Source: an uncultured Eubacteriales bacterium
Lineage (GTDB): Bacteria > Bacillota > Clostridia > Peptostreptococcales > Anaerovoracaceae
Length of the DNA: 64,000 bases
NCBI GenBank assembly: GCA_900540145.1
Contig: UQEW01000001.1
Location: 5,756-69,755 of the forward strand
Direction of reading: 5' to 3'
The translations under genes and the position numbers were made by a program. The notes beneath the pieces were generated by a model, which ran no database searches, was not told where the DNA came from, and saw nothing but the letters and a program-made list of their open reading frames with translations. Shown here in pieces: positions 38,460 through 47,437 of the stretch (position 1 is its first letter; each line of letters opens with the position of its first letter).

Positions 38460-39335
38460 TTATTTTTCTTCCCCCTTAAAAATAAAGTTGTCTATCAATC
38501 GGGTTTTTCCTATGTATACAGCCATTGCGACAAGTACATCGCCTTTCATCTCCGATACCGGCTCTATGCTGTTGGCGTCTACTGCCTTAACATAATCTAT
38601 TTGAGCCAGTGGCTCTTTCGCTATGTGCTCTTTCATAGCAGAGACTATTTTATCAGCATCCGTTTCACCTTCTTCAGCCATCTTAAGTCCCATAGAGACA
38701 GCCTGGCTCAGAACTAAAGCTGCTTTCCTCTCATCTGTGCTGAGATAAGTGTTTCGTGAGCTTTTAGCTAATCCGTCTTCTTCACGAATGATTGGGCAGC
38801 CTACTATTTCTATGTCAAAGTTTAAGTCTCTTACCATTCTTTTTATAACTGCCAGCTGTTGTGCGTCCTTCTGTCCGAAATAGGCTCTGTCGGGTCTTAC
38901 TATGTTGAACAGCTTCGATACTACCGTACACACGCCTCTGAAATGAGTAGGCCTGGTTTTTCCGCAAAGTTCTTCAGTTATGGGGCCTCTCATGTCAACA
39001 ACGGTTCCTGCATCTTCTTCATACATTTCTTCTACTGACGGATGGAAAATCAGATGAGCGCCTGCCGCTTGGCATAAGGCTGCATCTCTTTCCAGGTCTC
39101 TCGGATAGCTTTCCAGGTCTTCTCCCACTCCGAATTGAGTTGGGTTTACGAAATCGCTGACTACTACACGGTCATTTTCCAGGACAGCTCTGTCTATCAG
39201 GCTTTTGTGTCCTTCATGCAAAAATCCCATCGTGGGTACAAGGCCTACGGTCAAGCCTTCCTTTCTCCATTCTTTAATCTGCGCTCTCGTTTCTTCTATG
39301 GTGGTTGCTATCTTCATGGTATCTGCAATCTTCAT
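38460..39335 (-). CDS. panC: Pantothenate synthetase
   Basis: PanC joins pantoate and beta-alanine with ATP. The 291-residue protein contains [15 protein letters not shown] (HIGH-like ATP motif) near residue 35, [19 protein letters not shown] and [18 protein letters not shown], the family motifs in order. AGGAGG lies 9 bases before ATG 39335. It is 13 bases after panB. Confidence 0.97.
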   Translation of the reverse strand: MKIADTMKIATTIEETRAQIKEWRKEGLTVGLVPTMGFLHEGHKSLIDRAVLENDRVVVSDFVNPTQFGVGEDLESYPRDLERDAALCQAAGAHLIFHPSVEEMYEEDAGTVVDMRGPITEELCGKTRPTHFRGVCTVVSKLFNIVRPDRAYFGQKDAQQLAVIKRMVRDLNFDIEIVGCPIIREEDGLAKSSRNTYLSTDERKAALVLSQAVSMGLKMAEEGETDADKIVSAMKEHIAKEPLAQIDYVKAVDANSIEPVSEMKGDVLVAMAVYIGKTRLIDNFIFKGEEK

Positions 39336-39348
39336 TAAAGCGTTCCTC

Positions 39349-40176
39349 CTAATAAAGTTTTTCTATGATTTGATCGTCTATCTTGAAAGTGTGTTCTTCC
39401 GCCGGGAAAGTTCCAGCCTTTACTTCTTCTATATAAGCCTTGAAGCCTTCTCTCATTACGCTTCCCACATCGGCAAAATGTTTAACAAATTTCGGTTTGA
39501 AGTCTGAAAACAGCGCGAGCATATCCTGGTACACCAGAACTTGTCCATCGCAGCCGGCTCCTGCGCCGATACCTATAGTAGGGATATTGACAGTTTTTGT
39601 TATGAGCTCAGCCAGTTTTGCCGGAACGCATTCAAGGACAACGGCAAAAGCCCCGGCTTCTTCTACGGCTTTAGCCTCATCTAAAATTCTTCTGGCAGCT
39701 TCCTCAGATTTTCCTTGCACTTTGAAGCCGCCAAAAGCATTGACTGACTGAGGTGTCAAGCCTATATGGGCCATCACAGGTATGGAAGCTTCTGTTATAG
39801 CTTTAATCTGAGGACAAACTGCTGCTCCTCCTTCCAGCTTAACTGCATTGCATCTGCCTTCCTTCATCAGCCTCCCTGCATTGACTACAGCATCATACAC
39901 TGAAGCCTGATAACTCATGAAAGGCATGTCGCCTACTACCAATGCGTTTTTTGCCCCTCTGGCCACCGCTGCTGTATGATGAATCATATCTTCCATAGTT
40001 ACAGATAGCGTATCTTCGTATCCCAGCATTACCATGCCGAGAGAGTCTCCCACCAGCAGCATGTTTATGCCTGCTTCGTCCATCAGTTTTGCCGTCGAGT
40101 AGTCATATGCCGTAAGCATAGTTATTTTATCACCGTCTTTTTTCTGTTGTCTGGCTGTAGCTACAGTATTTTTCAT
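39349..40176 (-). CDS. panB: 3-methyl-2-oxobutanoate hydroxymethyltransferase
   Basis: PanB adds a hydroxymethyl group from methylene-tetrahydrofolate to 2-oxoisovalerate, a valine pathway intermediate made by the nearby ilv genes. The 275-residue protein shows [47 protein letters not shown] and VKLEGG, plus [28 protein letters not shown] precedes the ATG. Confidence 0.97.
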   Translation of the reverse strand: MKNTVATARQQKKDGDKITMLTAYDYSTAKLMDEAGINMLLVGDSLGMVMLGYEDTLSVTMEDMIHHTAAVARGAKNALVVGDMPFMSYQASVYDAVVNAGRLMKEGRCNAVKLEGGAAVCPQIKAITEASIPVMAHIGLTPQSVNAFGGFKVQGKSEEAARRILDEAKAVEEAGAFAVVLECVPAKLAELITKTVNIPTIGIGAGAGCDGQVLVYQDMLALFSDFKPKFVKHFADVGSVMREGFKAYIEEVKAGTFPAEEHTFKIDDQIIEKLY

Positions 40177-40231
40177 CTTGTTGTCCTCCCGTTTTTAATA
40201 TTCTATATAGTTCCGATAATAGTTTCGACAA

Positions 40232-41086
40232 TTATACAATTCGGATAATTTTCTCAAGTGGTTCGTAATCTCTATCAGGATGTTTTTTATGGGCTATTTC
40301 TATCAGTCTGTCCGAAAGAAGCCTGTAAATCAGCTCTTGTTTTTCTCCCACATCTTTCAGCGCTCGCAAATGTCCCTCTACCGTAAGCGTATCTCCTCTC
40401 TCTACAGGTCCGGTCAAGGCCTTTTCAGGCCCCAGCATTGCCACGCTTCTGGCATTGCCCTCCAAAAGAGGTGCCAAAGCCTCCTTTGCCTCTTCTCTTT
40501 GAAATCCACATTCTATAAGCATCGATATCCCCAGATCCGCCAAAGCTGCTATATGATTGCTCACAGTGACGGCGGCGCAGTGATACAGGCTTTTTTTGTC
40601 TTTTGATATAACTATCACCTTATTGCCGAAAGATTGAAAAAGTTTTTTCATTTGTTTCAAGTGGTTATCACTGCCTTCCATGGAAAAATAAGCCTTTTCC
40701 AGTTCTTTATACGACTTTTTCTTATCGTTTATGGCATATATAGGGTGTATCGAATACGCTGACGCGCCTTTTTCTTCTGCATCAAAAAAAACGGTCGATG
40801 AAATCGAACCGCTGCAATGACATATATTCTTATCTTTTATTGGCAGATTACGCAATTCCTCCCACACTGTCCCTATAGCCCCGTCGGGTACGGTTATGAA
40901 AAGTGTGTCGCTGTCGTTAACTATATCAGCTAAGTTTTCGTAACTTTTGGTATCTGTAAATTCTGCCGCTTCTATGGCGGAACGGTTACTCCTGCTGTAA
41001 TATCCCGTAAGTTCCGTCCCTCTCTCTTTCAGATACTTTCCCAATGAAAAGCCGACTTTGCCGGCTCCTATAAATCCTGCCTTCAT
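40232..41086 (-). CDS. Rossmann-like/DUF2520 protein, candidate ketopantoate reductase
   Basis: The 284-residue protein has an N-terminal NAD(P)-binding fold (MKAGFIGAGKVGFSLGKYLKE) and a C-terminal DUF2520 domain (HCAAVTVSNHIAALADLG, GPVERGD). The frame is open far upstream, but ATG 41086 follows AGAGGTG by 6-8 bases and starts at the Rossmann strand. It is first in an operon with panB, panC and panD, in which ketopantoate reductase (panE) is otherwise missing. A non-PanE ketopantoate reductase (PanG) has been described in pan operons of other bacteria, so that role is plausible here; this is inference from context. IlvC may also supply that activity. Confidence 0.85.
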   Translation of the reverse strand: MKAGFIGAGKVGFSLGKYLKERGTELTGYYSRSNRSAIEAAEFTDTKSYENLADIVNDSDTLFITVPDGAIGTVWEELRNLPIKDKNICHCSGSISSTVFFDAEEKGASAYSIHPIYAINDKKKSYKELEKAYFSMEGSDNHLKQMKKLFQSFGNKVIVISKDKKSLYHCAAVTVSNHIAALADLGISMLIECGFQREEAKEALAPLLEGNARSVAMLGPEKALTGPVERGDTLTVEGHLRALKDVGEKQELIYRLLSDRLIEIAHKKHPDRDYEPLEKIIRIV

Positions 41087-41434
41087 ACTCATCACCTCTT
41101 TCTTGAGCGCTCTCCTTGAGCCAAACCGTTTCTCAAGCAATACACAGCATGACGGTATAAAGCGTATCTCTGTGCCAGTGCCACTCCTAAGCGCGGATGC
41201 AGCCTCGCGATTTCCAATAAAAAATATACAAATTATGTGGTACAGCTTGTTCAAAATGCCATCCACCAATTAATATAGCATTTTAGCAGAGATTTGTACA
41301 GGGAAATTTTATACTCACCTTCCGGCTTACTATTTAAAAAGCACTTGTTAATATTAAATGCATTTCACTTATATTTTCCGCATATCTTTATTGAAGACTT
41401 ATTTATATCATACTTACACCCCGGGAGCCCCCTT

Positions 41435-42013
41435 ATGAAAAAAATCAAAAAACTATCGATACTTTTTCTTGTCGTCTTCATTCTCTCATCTTCAATCTCC
41501 GTATTCGCCATAACAAGACCGTCATCTCTTGGCGGTTACGACGGAAACGCGCTGCGAGCTGTAGCTCTGTCTCAGGTAGGCAATTCAGGAGGCGAAAAAT
41601 ACTGGAAATGGTGCGGTTTTGAAACACGCGTAGACTGGTGCGCCTGTTTTGTTTCTTGGTGCCTTGCAAACTGCTATGGCAAGGACTCTGTCTCGCCTGC
41701 CTCTTTACAGCTCGAATCTCCGTCGCCTGCTTATCCCGCTTTTTCCTCTTGTGCTGAATTCATCAGCTGGTTTAAAAGCAACCGTCTCTGGTATGGAACT
41801 TCTGTAGAGCCGTTGCCCGGAATGATAATTTTTTTCGACTGGGAAGGTGACGGTACTGCCGACCATATGGGTATTGTAAACAAAATCGAAGACCGGCAGA
41901 TATACGTTATAGAAGGCAACAGCGGCAATCAATGCGCAATAAACAACTATGACATTGATTCCCCGGTCATATTCGGGTACGGAGCGGCTTGGCAGGATAT
42001 CATAGGCAAATAG
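41435..42013 (+). CDS. Secreted CHAP-domain protein (putative peptidoglycan hydrolase)
   Basis: The 192-residue protein has a signal peptide (KKIKKLSILFLVVFILSSSISVFA, cleavage near residue 24) and a CHAP amidase/peptidase fold: Cys in RVDWCACFVSWCLANC, His in DGTADHMGIVNKIEDRQIYVIEGNSG. It is expected to cut cell wall peptides outside the cell. No cell wall-binding domain is attached. ATG 41435 follows GGGAG by 8 bases; the frame is open upstream without a signal. It stands alone between divergent operons. Confidence 0.85.
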   Translation: MKKIKKLSILFLVVFILSSSISVFAITRPSSLGGYDGNALRAVALSQVGNSGGEKYWKWCGFETRVDWCACFVSWCLANCYGKDSVSPASLQLESPSPAYPAFSSCAEFISWFKSNRLWYGTSVEPLPGMIIFFDWEGDGTADHMGIVNKIEDRQIYVIEGNSGNQCAINNYDIDSPVIFGYGAAWQDIIGK

Positions 42014-42045
42014 CCATGCAGCGATTATGCTGTTGTCTGCAAAGC

Positions 42046-42396
42046 TCAGTCCTGCACCAGGCCGAGCTTTACGGAAATGATATTGGAAATTTTAATATCC
42101 GTATCTTCTACTCGGATGATGCGGGAAATCTTGTCTAACTTTTTCACTCTGCCTAAAACGGTTACGTATTCTCCGAAATGATAATATTCCACCTCTACCA
42201 TAGAACCCACTTCTATATCCGCAATCCGTCTGTTCAGTTCTTCTACCTCATCATCCAAAAGCTCTTTTGGAGCACATAATACTTTTTCTGCCTTTTCCAG
42301 CTCTTCTGCCAATCCTTTGAGCGCTGAAAAAGGCATGAATTGCTTAGCTCTTTCGGAACGTCTCATGGCGACATTTCTTTGTTGTTGCCGGCTCAC
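42046..42396 (-). CDS. YolD-like family protein
   Basis: The 116-residue protein matches the YolD-like family: RSERAKQFMPFSALKGLAEELEKAEKVL and a C-terminal beta-rich part (VEVEYYHFGEYVTVLGRVKKLD). These small proteins usually sit beside Y-family polymerases in Firmicutes and may help them, but the mechanism is not known. Its start overlaps the polymerase stop by 4 bases (ATGA), so the two are translated together under the SOS promoter. Confidence 0.88.
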   Translation of the reverse strand: MSRQQQRNVAMRRSERAKQFMPFSALKGLAEELEKAEKVLCAPKELLDDEVEELNRRIADIEVGSMVEVEYYHFGEYVTVLGRVKKLDKISRIIRVEDTDIKISNIISVKLGLVQD

Positions 42397-43694
42397 GCTT
42401 TATGACCTCCTATCTGTTGATTTCTTTGGATAGCTGTGGCGCCCTCTTCCAAACTCATAGCTCTGAATAAAGCATTCTTTCCAAATTTGTGTTTTATATT
42501 TGATATGCTTTTGGACAGCTCCTTATCCTTTTCCAGTTCTGCGGCATCGTGCAAAAAGTTCAATTGAACGCTGCTATCACATATCAGGCCGTTAAAAGAA
42601 ATATTTATGCGCTTTACAAAGCAGGTATCATCTATTATTTTTTCATAGAGTTCAACTGCGCTTTTTATGATTACGCTGTACGAACCGGTATGAAAAGGCA
42701 GCGATATGCTTCCGTTAGCTGAAGAACTGGACGTACGAAAGTTTTGTCGCTCCGCAACCATTCCTGAAAGCTCATCCTTCTTTGAATACCCTATCCATAT
42801 GCTGATAGAATCGGTTAAAACTTCTTTTTCTGAAAGCTCTGCACACAAGCTTTCTACCATTTCTTTCAATATAAGGCGTGCTTTGCAACAGTCGTAAGGC
42901 TTTGAAAGGACCTGCCCTGACGTAATACTCCTGACCTTTGGCACATAAGTTTTTATATCTTCCATGGTAACAGTCTCCCTCCCCCACGCGTGGTCTATCA
43001 AAAGCTCCGCGTCTATGCCGAAATTTCGATATATCAACTTTTCATCAGCCTGAGCCAACTGCCCCATGGTGCTGATTCCATATTTGGCAAGTCTTTCTGC
43101 AGTGCCCCTTCCTATACGCCAAAAATCCGTTATCGGTTTATGATCCCATAAAATCTCCCTATAAGTTTTCTCATTGAGCACAGCTATGCCGTCTTTTGAC
43201 TTTTTTGCTTCTATGTCAAGAGCAATCTTGGCCAGATACAAGTTGGTTCCTATTCCACACGCCGCAGTAATCCCTGTAGATTCAAAAATATCTTTAAGGA
43301 TTGCCTTTACCATAGCTTCTGCATCTCGGCCGTACATCCCCAGATAACGGCTGGCATCTATAAACACTTCGTCTATGGAATATACGTGTATGTCATCTTT
43401 GCTGAAATATTTAAGATATATCTTGTATATTCTGGCCGAGTATTTGATATAGAGTTTCATCCTGGGTACAGCTTTTATATATTCAATAGTCGGCGGAATC
43501 TGAAAAATACGGCACCTGTTTTTTACGCCCATTTTTTTCAAAGTCGGGGTTACAGCCAAACATATCGTGTTATCTCCCCTTTCCGGATCAGCTACTACCA
43601 GTTTCGCCTTAAGAGGATCAAGGCCCCGCTCCACGCATTCTACAGAAGCATAGAATGATTTCAAGTCTATACACAAATAGCAACTTTCGTTCAC
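42393..43694 (-). CDS. Y-family DNA polymerase (UmuC/UvrX-like)
   Basis: This is a translesion polymerase of the Firmicutes UvrX/YqjW group. The GTG at 43694 gives 433 residues and is preferred because GGAG lies 9 bases upstream; ATG 43703 and TTG 43709 are also in frame. The catalytic acids are visible: Asp10 in CIDLKSFYASVEC and Asp108-Glu109 in VYSIDEVFID. The helix-hairpin-helix region is DFWRIGRGTAERLAKYGI near residue 200, with a little-finger domain behind. The upstream promoter carries a LexA box, so it should be induced by DNA damage. Confidence 0.93.
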   Translation of the reverse strand: MNESCYLCIDLKSFYASVECVERGLDPLKAKLVVADPERGDNTICLAVTPTLKKMGVKNRCRIFQIPPTIEYIKAVPRMKLYIKYSARIYKIYLKYFSKDDIHVYSIDEVFIDASRYLGMYGRDAEAMVKAILKDIFESTGITAACGIGTNLYLAKIALDIEAKKSKDGIAVLNEKTYREILWDHKPITDFWRIGRGTAERLAKYGISTMGQLAQADEKLIYRNFGIDAELLIDHAWGRETVTMEDIKTYVPKVRSITSGQVLSKPYDCCKARLILKEMVESLCAELSEKEVLTDSISIWIGYSKKDELSGMVAERQNFRTSSSSANGSISLPFHTGSYSVIIKSAVELYEKIIDDTCFVKRINISFNGLICDSSVQLNFLHDAAELEKDKELSKSISNIKHKFGKNALFRAMSLEEGATAIQRNQQIGGHKA

Positions 43695-43733
43695 CGCCGT
43701 CATCTCCAATCTGTTTTTTGTAAGTATAAGTTA

Positions 43734-43762
43734 ATTATATAAGAACATACGTTCTTTTTCAA
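43734..43762 (-). promoter_or_regulatory. SOS promoter with LexA box
   Basis: On the minus strand TTGAAA (43757-43762) and TATAAT (43734-43739) are spaced by 17 bases. The spacer contains AAGAACGTATGTTCTT, which matches the Gram-positive LexA operator GAAC-N4-GTTC. LexA bound there would block the polymerase and YolD-like genes. Confidence 0.9.
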
Positions 43763-43816
43763 CAGGAAAAATTTTTCCCTTTTGCTAATTTTTTGTTAAT
43801 TTTTTAATTTCTAAGC

Positions 43817-43844
43817 TTGAATAAAAATTTAAAGAGTATATAAT
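43817..43844 (+). promoter_or_regulatory. Promoter of the radical SAM gene
   Basis: TTGAAT (43817-43822) and TATAAT (43839-43844) with a 16-base spacer lie 26 bases before the start codon. Confidence 0.7.
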
Positions 43845-43869
43845 AGTCTGAATAAAGGAGGTATTGATT

Positions 43870-45243
43870 ATGGCAAAAAGTTTAGCACATATCGCAGAAA
43901 GAAAAGCTTTCGGAATGGCTTTAAATTCACTGATCGACAAGGGACGAAAGGGTACTTTTTCTGATGAGGCTTTAGCTTTAATTGACCGTATAGAAAAGAT
44001 CCTAGGGGACTCCTGGCAAAGCTCTTCCTATGAAATGCTGAGAAATATCGCAAAGTCTCCCGATAGTAAATGGGCGCACTTTGCAGATAGAATCGTCAGA
44101 GAGGTGGATCCTCATATTCTTAAAACATTTCTGCTGAATGCCGGATTTGAAGCCGGTTTCCGCGGTTTTAAGACTTCTACAGCCATGAAGAAAAAATATG
44201 ACTGTAATATTCCATGGATAATACTTATGGACCCCACGACAGCGTGTAACATGCACTGTACAGGCTGCTGGGCTGCCGAATACGGCAACAAGCTGAATCT
44301 TTCCTATGAAGTTATGGATAAGATAATAACAGAGGGGAAAGAGCTTGGTATATATGCTTATCTTTTCACCGGCGGAGAACCTTTAATCCGCAAAGATGAT
44401 ATAATCAAGCTATGTGAAAAGCACAACGATGTAGCTTTCCACGCTTTTACCAACGGAACTCTCATCGACCAAAAATTCTGTGACGATTTGCTCAGAGTTG
44501 GTAATTTCTTCGTATCGGTAAGTATCGAGGGTTTCGAAGAAAGCAATGACGGCAGACGCGGTCAGGGGCATTATCATAAAGCGCTTGAAGCAATGGATCT
44601 TATGCACAAGAACCACATTCCTTTCGGCGTATCCATCTGCTATACAAGCAAGAACTATCTGACGGTCACCAGTGACGAATTCTTAGATATGCTTATAGAT
44701 AAAGGCTGCGTATTCGCCTGGTATTTCCATTACATGCCTGTAGGTGTCAACGCCAGCACTGAGCTGTTGCTCACTCCTGAGCAAAGAACATACATGTATC
44801 ACAAAATTCGTGAAATCCGCGGTCTTGAAGGTGGAAAAGAATTGTTCGCTATAGATTTCCAAAACGATGGAGAGTTTGTTCACGGTTGTATAGCCGGTGG
44901 AGAAAGATATTGCCATATAAACGCCAATGGTGATGTAGAACCTTGCGTTTTCATTCATTATTCAGGAGCCAACATCAAAGAGCAATCTCTTCTCGATTGT
45001 CTCAGACAACCTCTGTTTCTGGCTTACAAGGAGGGACAACCGTTCAACGACAATATGCTCAGACCTTGTCCTATGTTGGAGAATCCTGAAAAACTCCAGG
45101 AACTTGTTAAAGCTACAGGAGCAAAATCCACAGATTTGGAAGCTCCTGAATCTTGTGAACACCTCTGCGGTAAATGCGTTCAATATGCAAAAGATTGGGC
45201 GCCTGTAGCTGATAAGCTTTGGAAAGAAAGCCACGGAGAATAA
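43870..45243 (+). CDS. Radical SAM/SPASM domain protein
   Basis: The 457-residue protein has the radical SAM cluster motif CNMHCTGC (Cys-x3-Cys-x2-Cys) near residue 127, the LFTGGEPLIRKDDI SAM-binding strand and a C-terminal SPASM-like cysteine array (CHINANGDVEPCVFIHY, CGKC near the end) for further iron-sulfur clusters. The first 100 residues are helical and typical of a widespread clostridial family of unknown substrate. ATG 43870 has GGAGG 8 bases upstream. It has its own promoter and terminator and no partner peptide gene nearby, so peptide maturation is not supported. Confidence 0.88.
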   Translation: MAKSLAHIAERKAFGMALNSLIDKGRKGTFSDEALALIDRIEKILGDSWQSSSYEMLRNIAKSPDSKWAHFADRIVREVDPHILKTFLLNAGFEAGFRGFKTSTAMKKKYDCNIPWIILMDPTTACNMHCTGCWAAEYGNKLNLSYEVMDKIITEGKELGIYAYLFTGGEPLIRKDDIIKLCEKHNDVAFHAFTNGTLIDQKFCDDLLRVGNFFVSVSIEGFEESNDGRRGQGHYHKALEAMDLMHKNHIPFGVSICYTSKNYLTVTSDEFLDMLIDKGCVFAWYFHYMPVGVNASTELLLTPEQRTYMYHKIREIRGLEGGKELFAIDFQNDGEFVHGCIAGGERYCHINANGDVEPCVFIHYSGANIKEQSLLDCLRQPLFLAYKEGQPFNDNMLRPCPMLENPEKLQELVKATGAKSTDLEAPESCEHLCGKCVQYAKDWAPVADKLWKESHGE

Positions 45244-45244
45244 T

Positions 45245-45293
45245 AAAAAAATGTCCTTAACATGGTTGTTAAATCATGTCAGGGACATTTTTT
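45245..45293. terminator. Bidirectional intrinsic terminator
   Basis: AAAAAATGTCC and GGGACATTTTTT flank an inner ACATG/CATGT stem, so each strand has a hairpin with a T run. It separates the radical SAM gene from the convergent DUF454 gene and serves as the end of the heme locus on the minus strand. Confidence 0.88.
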
Positions 45294-45310
45294 ATATATT
45301 AAATTTTTTA

Positions 45311-45721
45311 TCAATTATCAGACATTGCTGTCAAAGCGGAGTCTCTTTTTATGGTTTTAACGCCAAACACAAAATAAACGATGTGGCATATCCATATAAA
45401 AGCCAATATGATACTCGGGATCAGAATATTTGCCCTCATCATCATGAAAAATCCAAGCCCCATAAGTAATGTAACAGGTATGATAATACTTACTTTGGTC
45501 TGCACAGTCATGCCTTTTTTCTTGACAAACGAATCCAAGTGTTTTTTATAAAGTTTAGTATTAATAAACCAGTTATGAAGCCGTTGGGATGACTTAGCAA
45601 AGCAAAACACTGTAACTAAAAAAAATGGTACTGTGGGTAAAATGGGAAGAACAACTCCCACACATCCCAACGCCATGAAGATAAACCCTAAAACCAAAAA
45701 AACAATCCGTTTTAATTTCAT
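45311..45721 (-). CDS. YbaN/DUF454 family membrane protein
   Basis: The 136-residue protein has the DUF454 start KRIVFLVLGFIFMALGCVGVVLPILPTVPFFLVTVFCFAKSS, in shorter pieces recognisable as GxxLPxLPTxPF, and three to four membrane helices in all. Its function is not known. It lies 24 bases after the second ABC half-transporter gene, so it is probably the last gene of the heme operon. Confidence 0.85.
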   Translation of the reverse strand: MKLKRIVFLVLGFIFMALGCVGVVLPILPTVPFFLVTVFCFAKSSQRLHNWFINTKLYKKHLDSFVKKKGMTVQTKVSIIIPVTLLMGLGFFMMMRANILIPSIILAFIWICHIVYFVFGVKTIKRDSALTAMSDN

Positions 45722-45745
45722 CTTTTACCTCCTAATTTTCTGTCT

Positions 45746-47437
45746 TCAGCTCATGCGCCCATGTTCTACAGAATACACTTTATCTGCAATTTTCATGGTA
45801 GATTGTCTATGCGACACAAGCACCACCGTTTTTCCATCACGTTCTTTGTCAAGAGATTTTAATATCACAGCTTCATTAAGGCTGTCTAAATTACTGGTCG
45901 GCTCATCAAGCAGTATAAACTTGGCTCCATGCAGAAAAGCCCTTGCTAGTCCAATACGTTGTCGTTCCCCGCCTGAAAGAGATTCGCCCAATTCTCCTAC
46001 TGGCGTATCATATCCTTCAGGCAATGTTATTATAAAATCGTGAATTGACGCTTTTCTGCAGGCATCCATAATCTCTTCCTCTGTGGCAGTCAATTTGGCT
46101 ATACGTATGTTATTCTTTATACTGTCATGAAAAAGATGTGTATCTTGAGTAACAAAGCTTTCCATATCTCTAAGATTATCAGTATTAATATCATTAACTT
46201 CGTTTCCTGATATTTTAATGCTGCCCTGTTGAATATCCCAAAATCTCATAAAAAGTTTAAGCAATGTAGACTTTCCACTGCCACTCTTGCCTATCAACCC
46301 CACAATAGAGTTCGGCGGAAAATAAACAGAAACATCTGAAAGAACCGGCGCCTCATTTTCATCATAAGAAAAAGTTACATTAGCAGCTTCCGCATCTAAA
46401 AATTCCACTTTCGGCTTTCCCACAACTTCACTTACTACAGGCGTGTCATCCAAAATATCCAAAACTCTATTGCCGGCAGCAAAAGTATTTTGAAGAGTAC
46501 TTCCCAAATTGGCCAAAGCAATCACAGGTCCAAAAGATGAAAATAAAGTCAGCACAGATATAAGCATACCATCAAATTCTATCGAGCCCATTTGAAAGAG
46601 CACAGCAGACAGGAACAGCATGGCAGCATCAAAAATCAATACTGTAACATTAGTAACAGCTCCGTTCCGTCCTGCTATATATTTGATTTTTTCTTCATCA
46701 TTTTCCAGTTGACCCATTCTACTCTTCATTTCATTCAACCTGTTTTCTCCTTGATCGTACTGGAGTATCTCAGCTAATCCTCTCAGGCTGTCCAGTACAA
46801 AAGCTGACAGTTCGCCTGATTTGTTTCTAAAGGTCAATCCTATATCGCCACTTAATTTAGAAGTGGCCATCGGAATCGCTATGCCGACTGTAATATAGGA
46901 TGCCAAAGCAAGAAGTCCAAGTATCCAATGGTAAGACCATATGATAAAACTCATAACCCCAGTGAACAAAAATGCTATTGCAGCCGGTGATACGGTATGA
47001 GCATAGAAAACTTCCAATAGCTCAATATCTGAAGTTATAACAGAAATCAAATCACCCTTGTCCCTAACTTCCAGCTTGGCCGGGCATAGTCTACGCAGTG
47101 CGCCGAACACCTTATCCCTGATAAGAGCCAAGAGTTTAAATGCAATAAAATGATTGCATGCTTGCTCAGCGTATCTTAAAATCCCTCGCATGACAGCACA
47201 CAATGCTATCAATCCAAACAGACATCTAAGGCTCAATATGTCATAAATATGCAAGGCTTCCAGCACTGCATATCCACCGAGTACAGTTATAAAAGTAGCG
47301 CACAGATGACCTAAAAATCCCATGACGACGGCCAGCATCATGAAACCAGCAAGAGGCTTTACAAGTCCTATAAGCCTAAACATCACCATAAATCCGCTTC
47401 TACTGTGAGTATCTGTCCTGAAATCACTCTTTTTCAT
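45746..47437 (-). CDS. ABC half-transporter, permease-ATPase fusion (second of pair)
   Basis: The 563-residue protein has a six-helix type 1 exporter domain (residues 20-310) and an ATPase domain with Walker A GKSGSGKST near 380, signature SLSGGERQRIGLARA and Walker B FILLDEPTSNLD. It resembles CydC-like half-transporters. Its start overlaps the preceding half-transporter by 14 bases, so the two should form a heterodimer. In streptococcal heme operons similar ABC pairs follow the hts genes. Direction and substrate are not shown by the sequence. Confidence 0.88.
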   Translation of the reverse strand: MKKSDFRTDTHSRSGFMVMFRLIGLVKPLAGFMMLAVVMGFLGHLCATFITVLGGYAVLEALHIYDILSLRCLFGLIALCAVMRGILRYAEQACNHFIAFKLLALIRDKVFGALRRLCPAKLEVRDKGDLISVITSDIELLEVFYAHTVSPAAIAFLFTGVMSFIIWSYHWILGLLALASYITVGIAIPMATSKLSGDIGLTFRNKSGELSAFVLDSLRGLAEILQYDQGENRLNEMKSRMGQLENDEEKIKYIAGRNGAVTNVTVLIFDAAMLFLSAVLFQMGSIEFDGMLISVLTLFSSFGPVIALANLGSTLQNTFAAGNRVLDILDDTPVVSEVVGKPKVEFLDAEAANVTFSYDENEAPVLSDVSVYFPPNSIVGLIGKSGSGKSTLLKLFMRFWDIQQGSIKISGNEVNDINTDNLRDMESFVTQDTHLFHDSIKNNIRIAKLTATEEEIMDACRKASIHDFIITLPEGYDTPVGELGESLSGGERQRIGLARAFLHGAKFILLDEPTSNLDSLNEAVILKSLDKERDGKTVVLVSHRQSTMKIADKVYSVEHGRMS

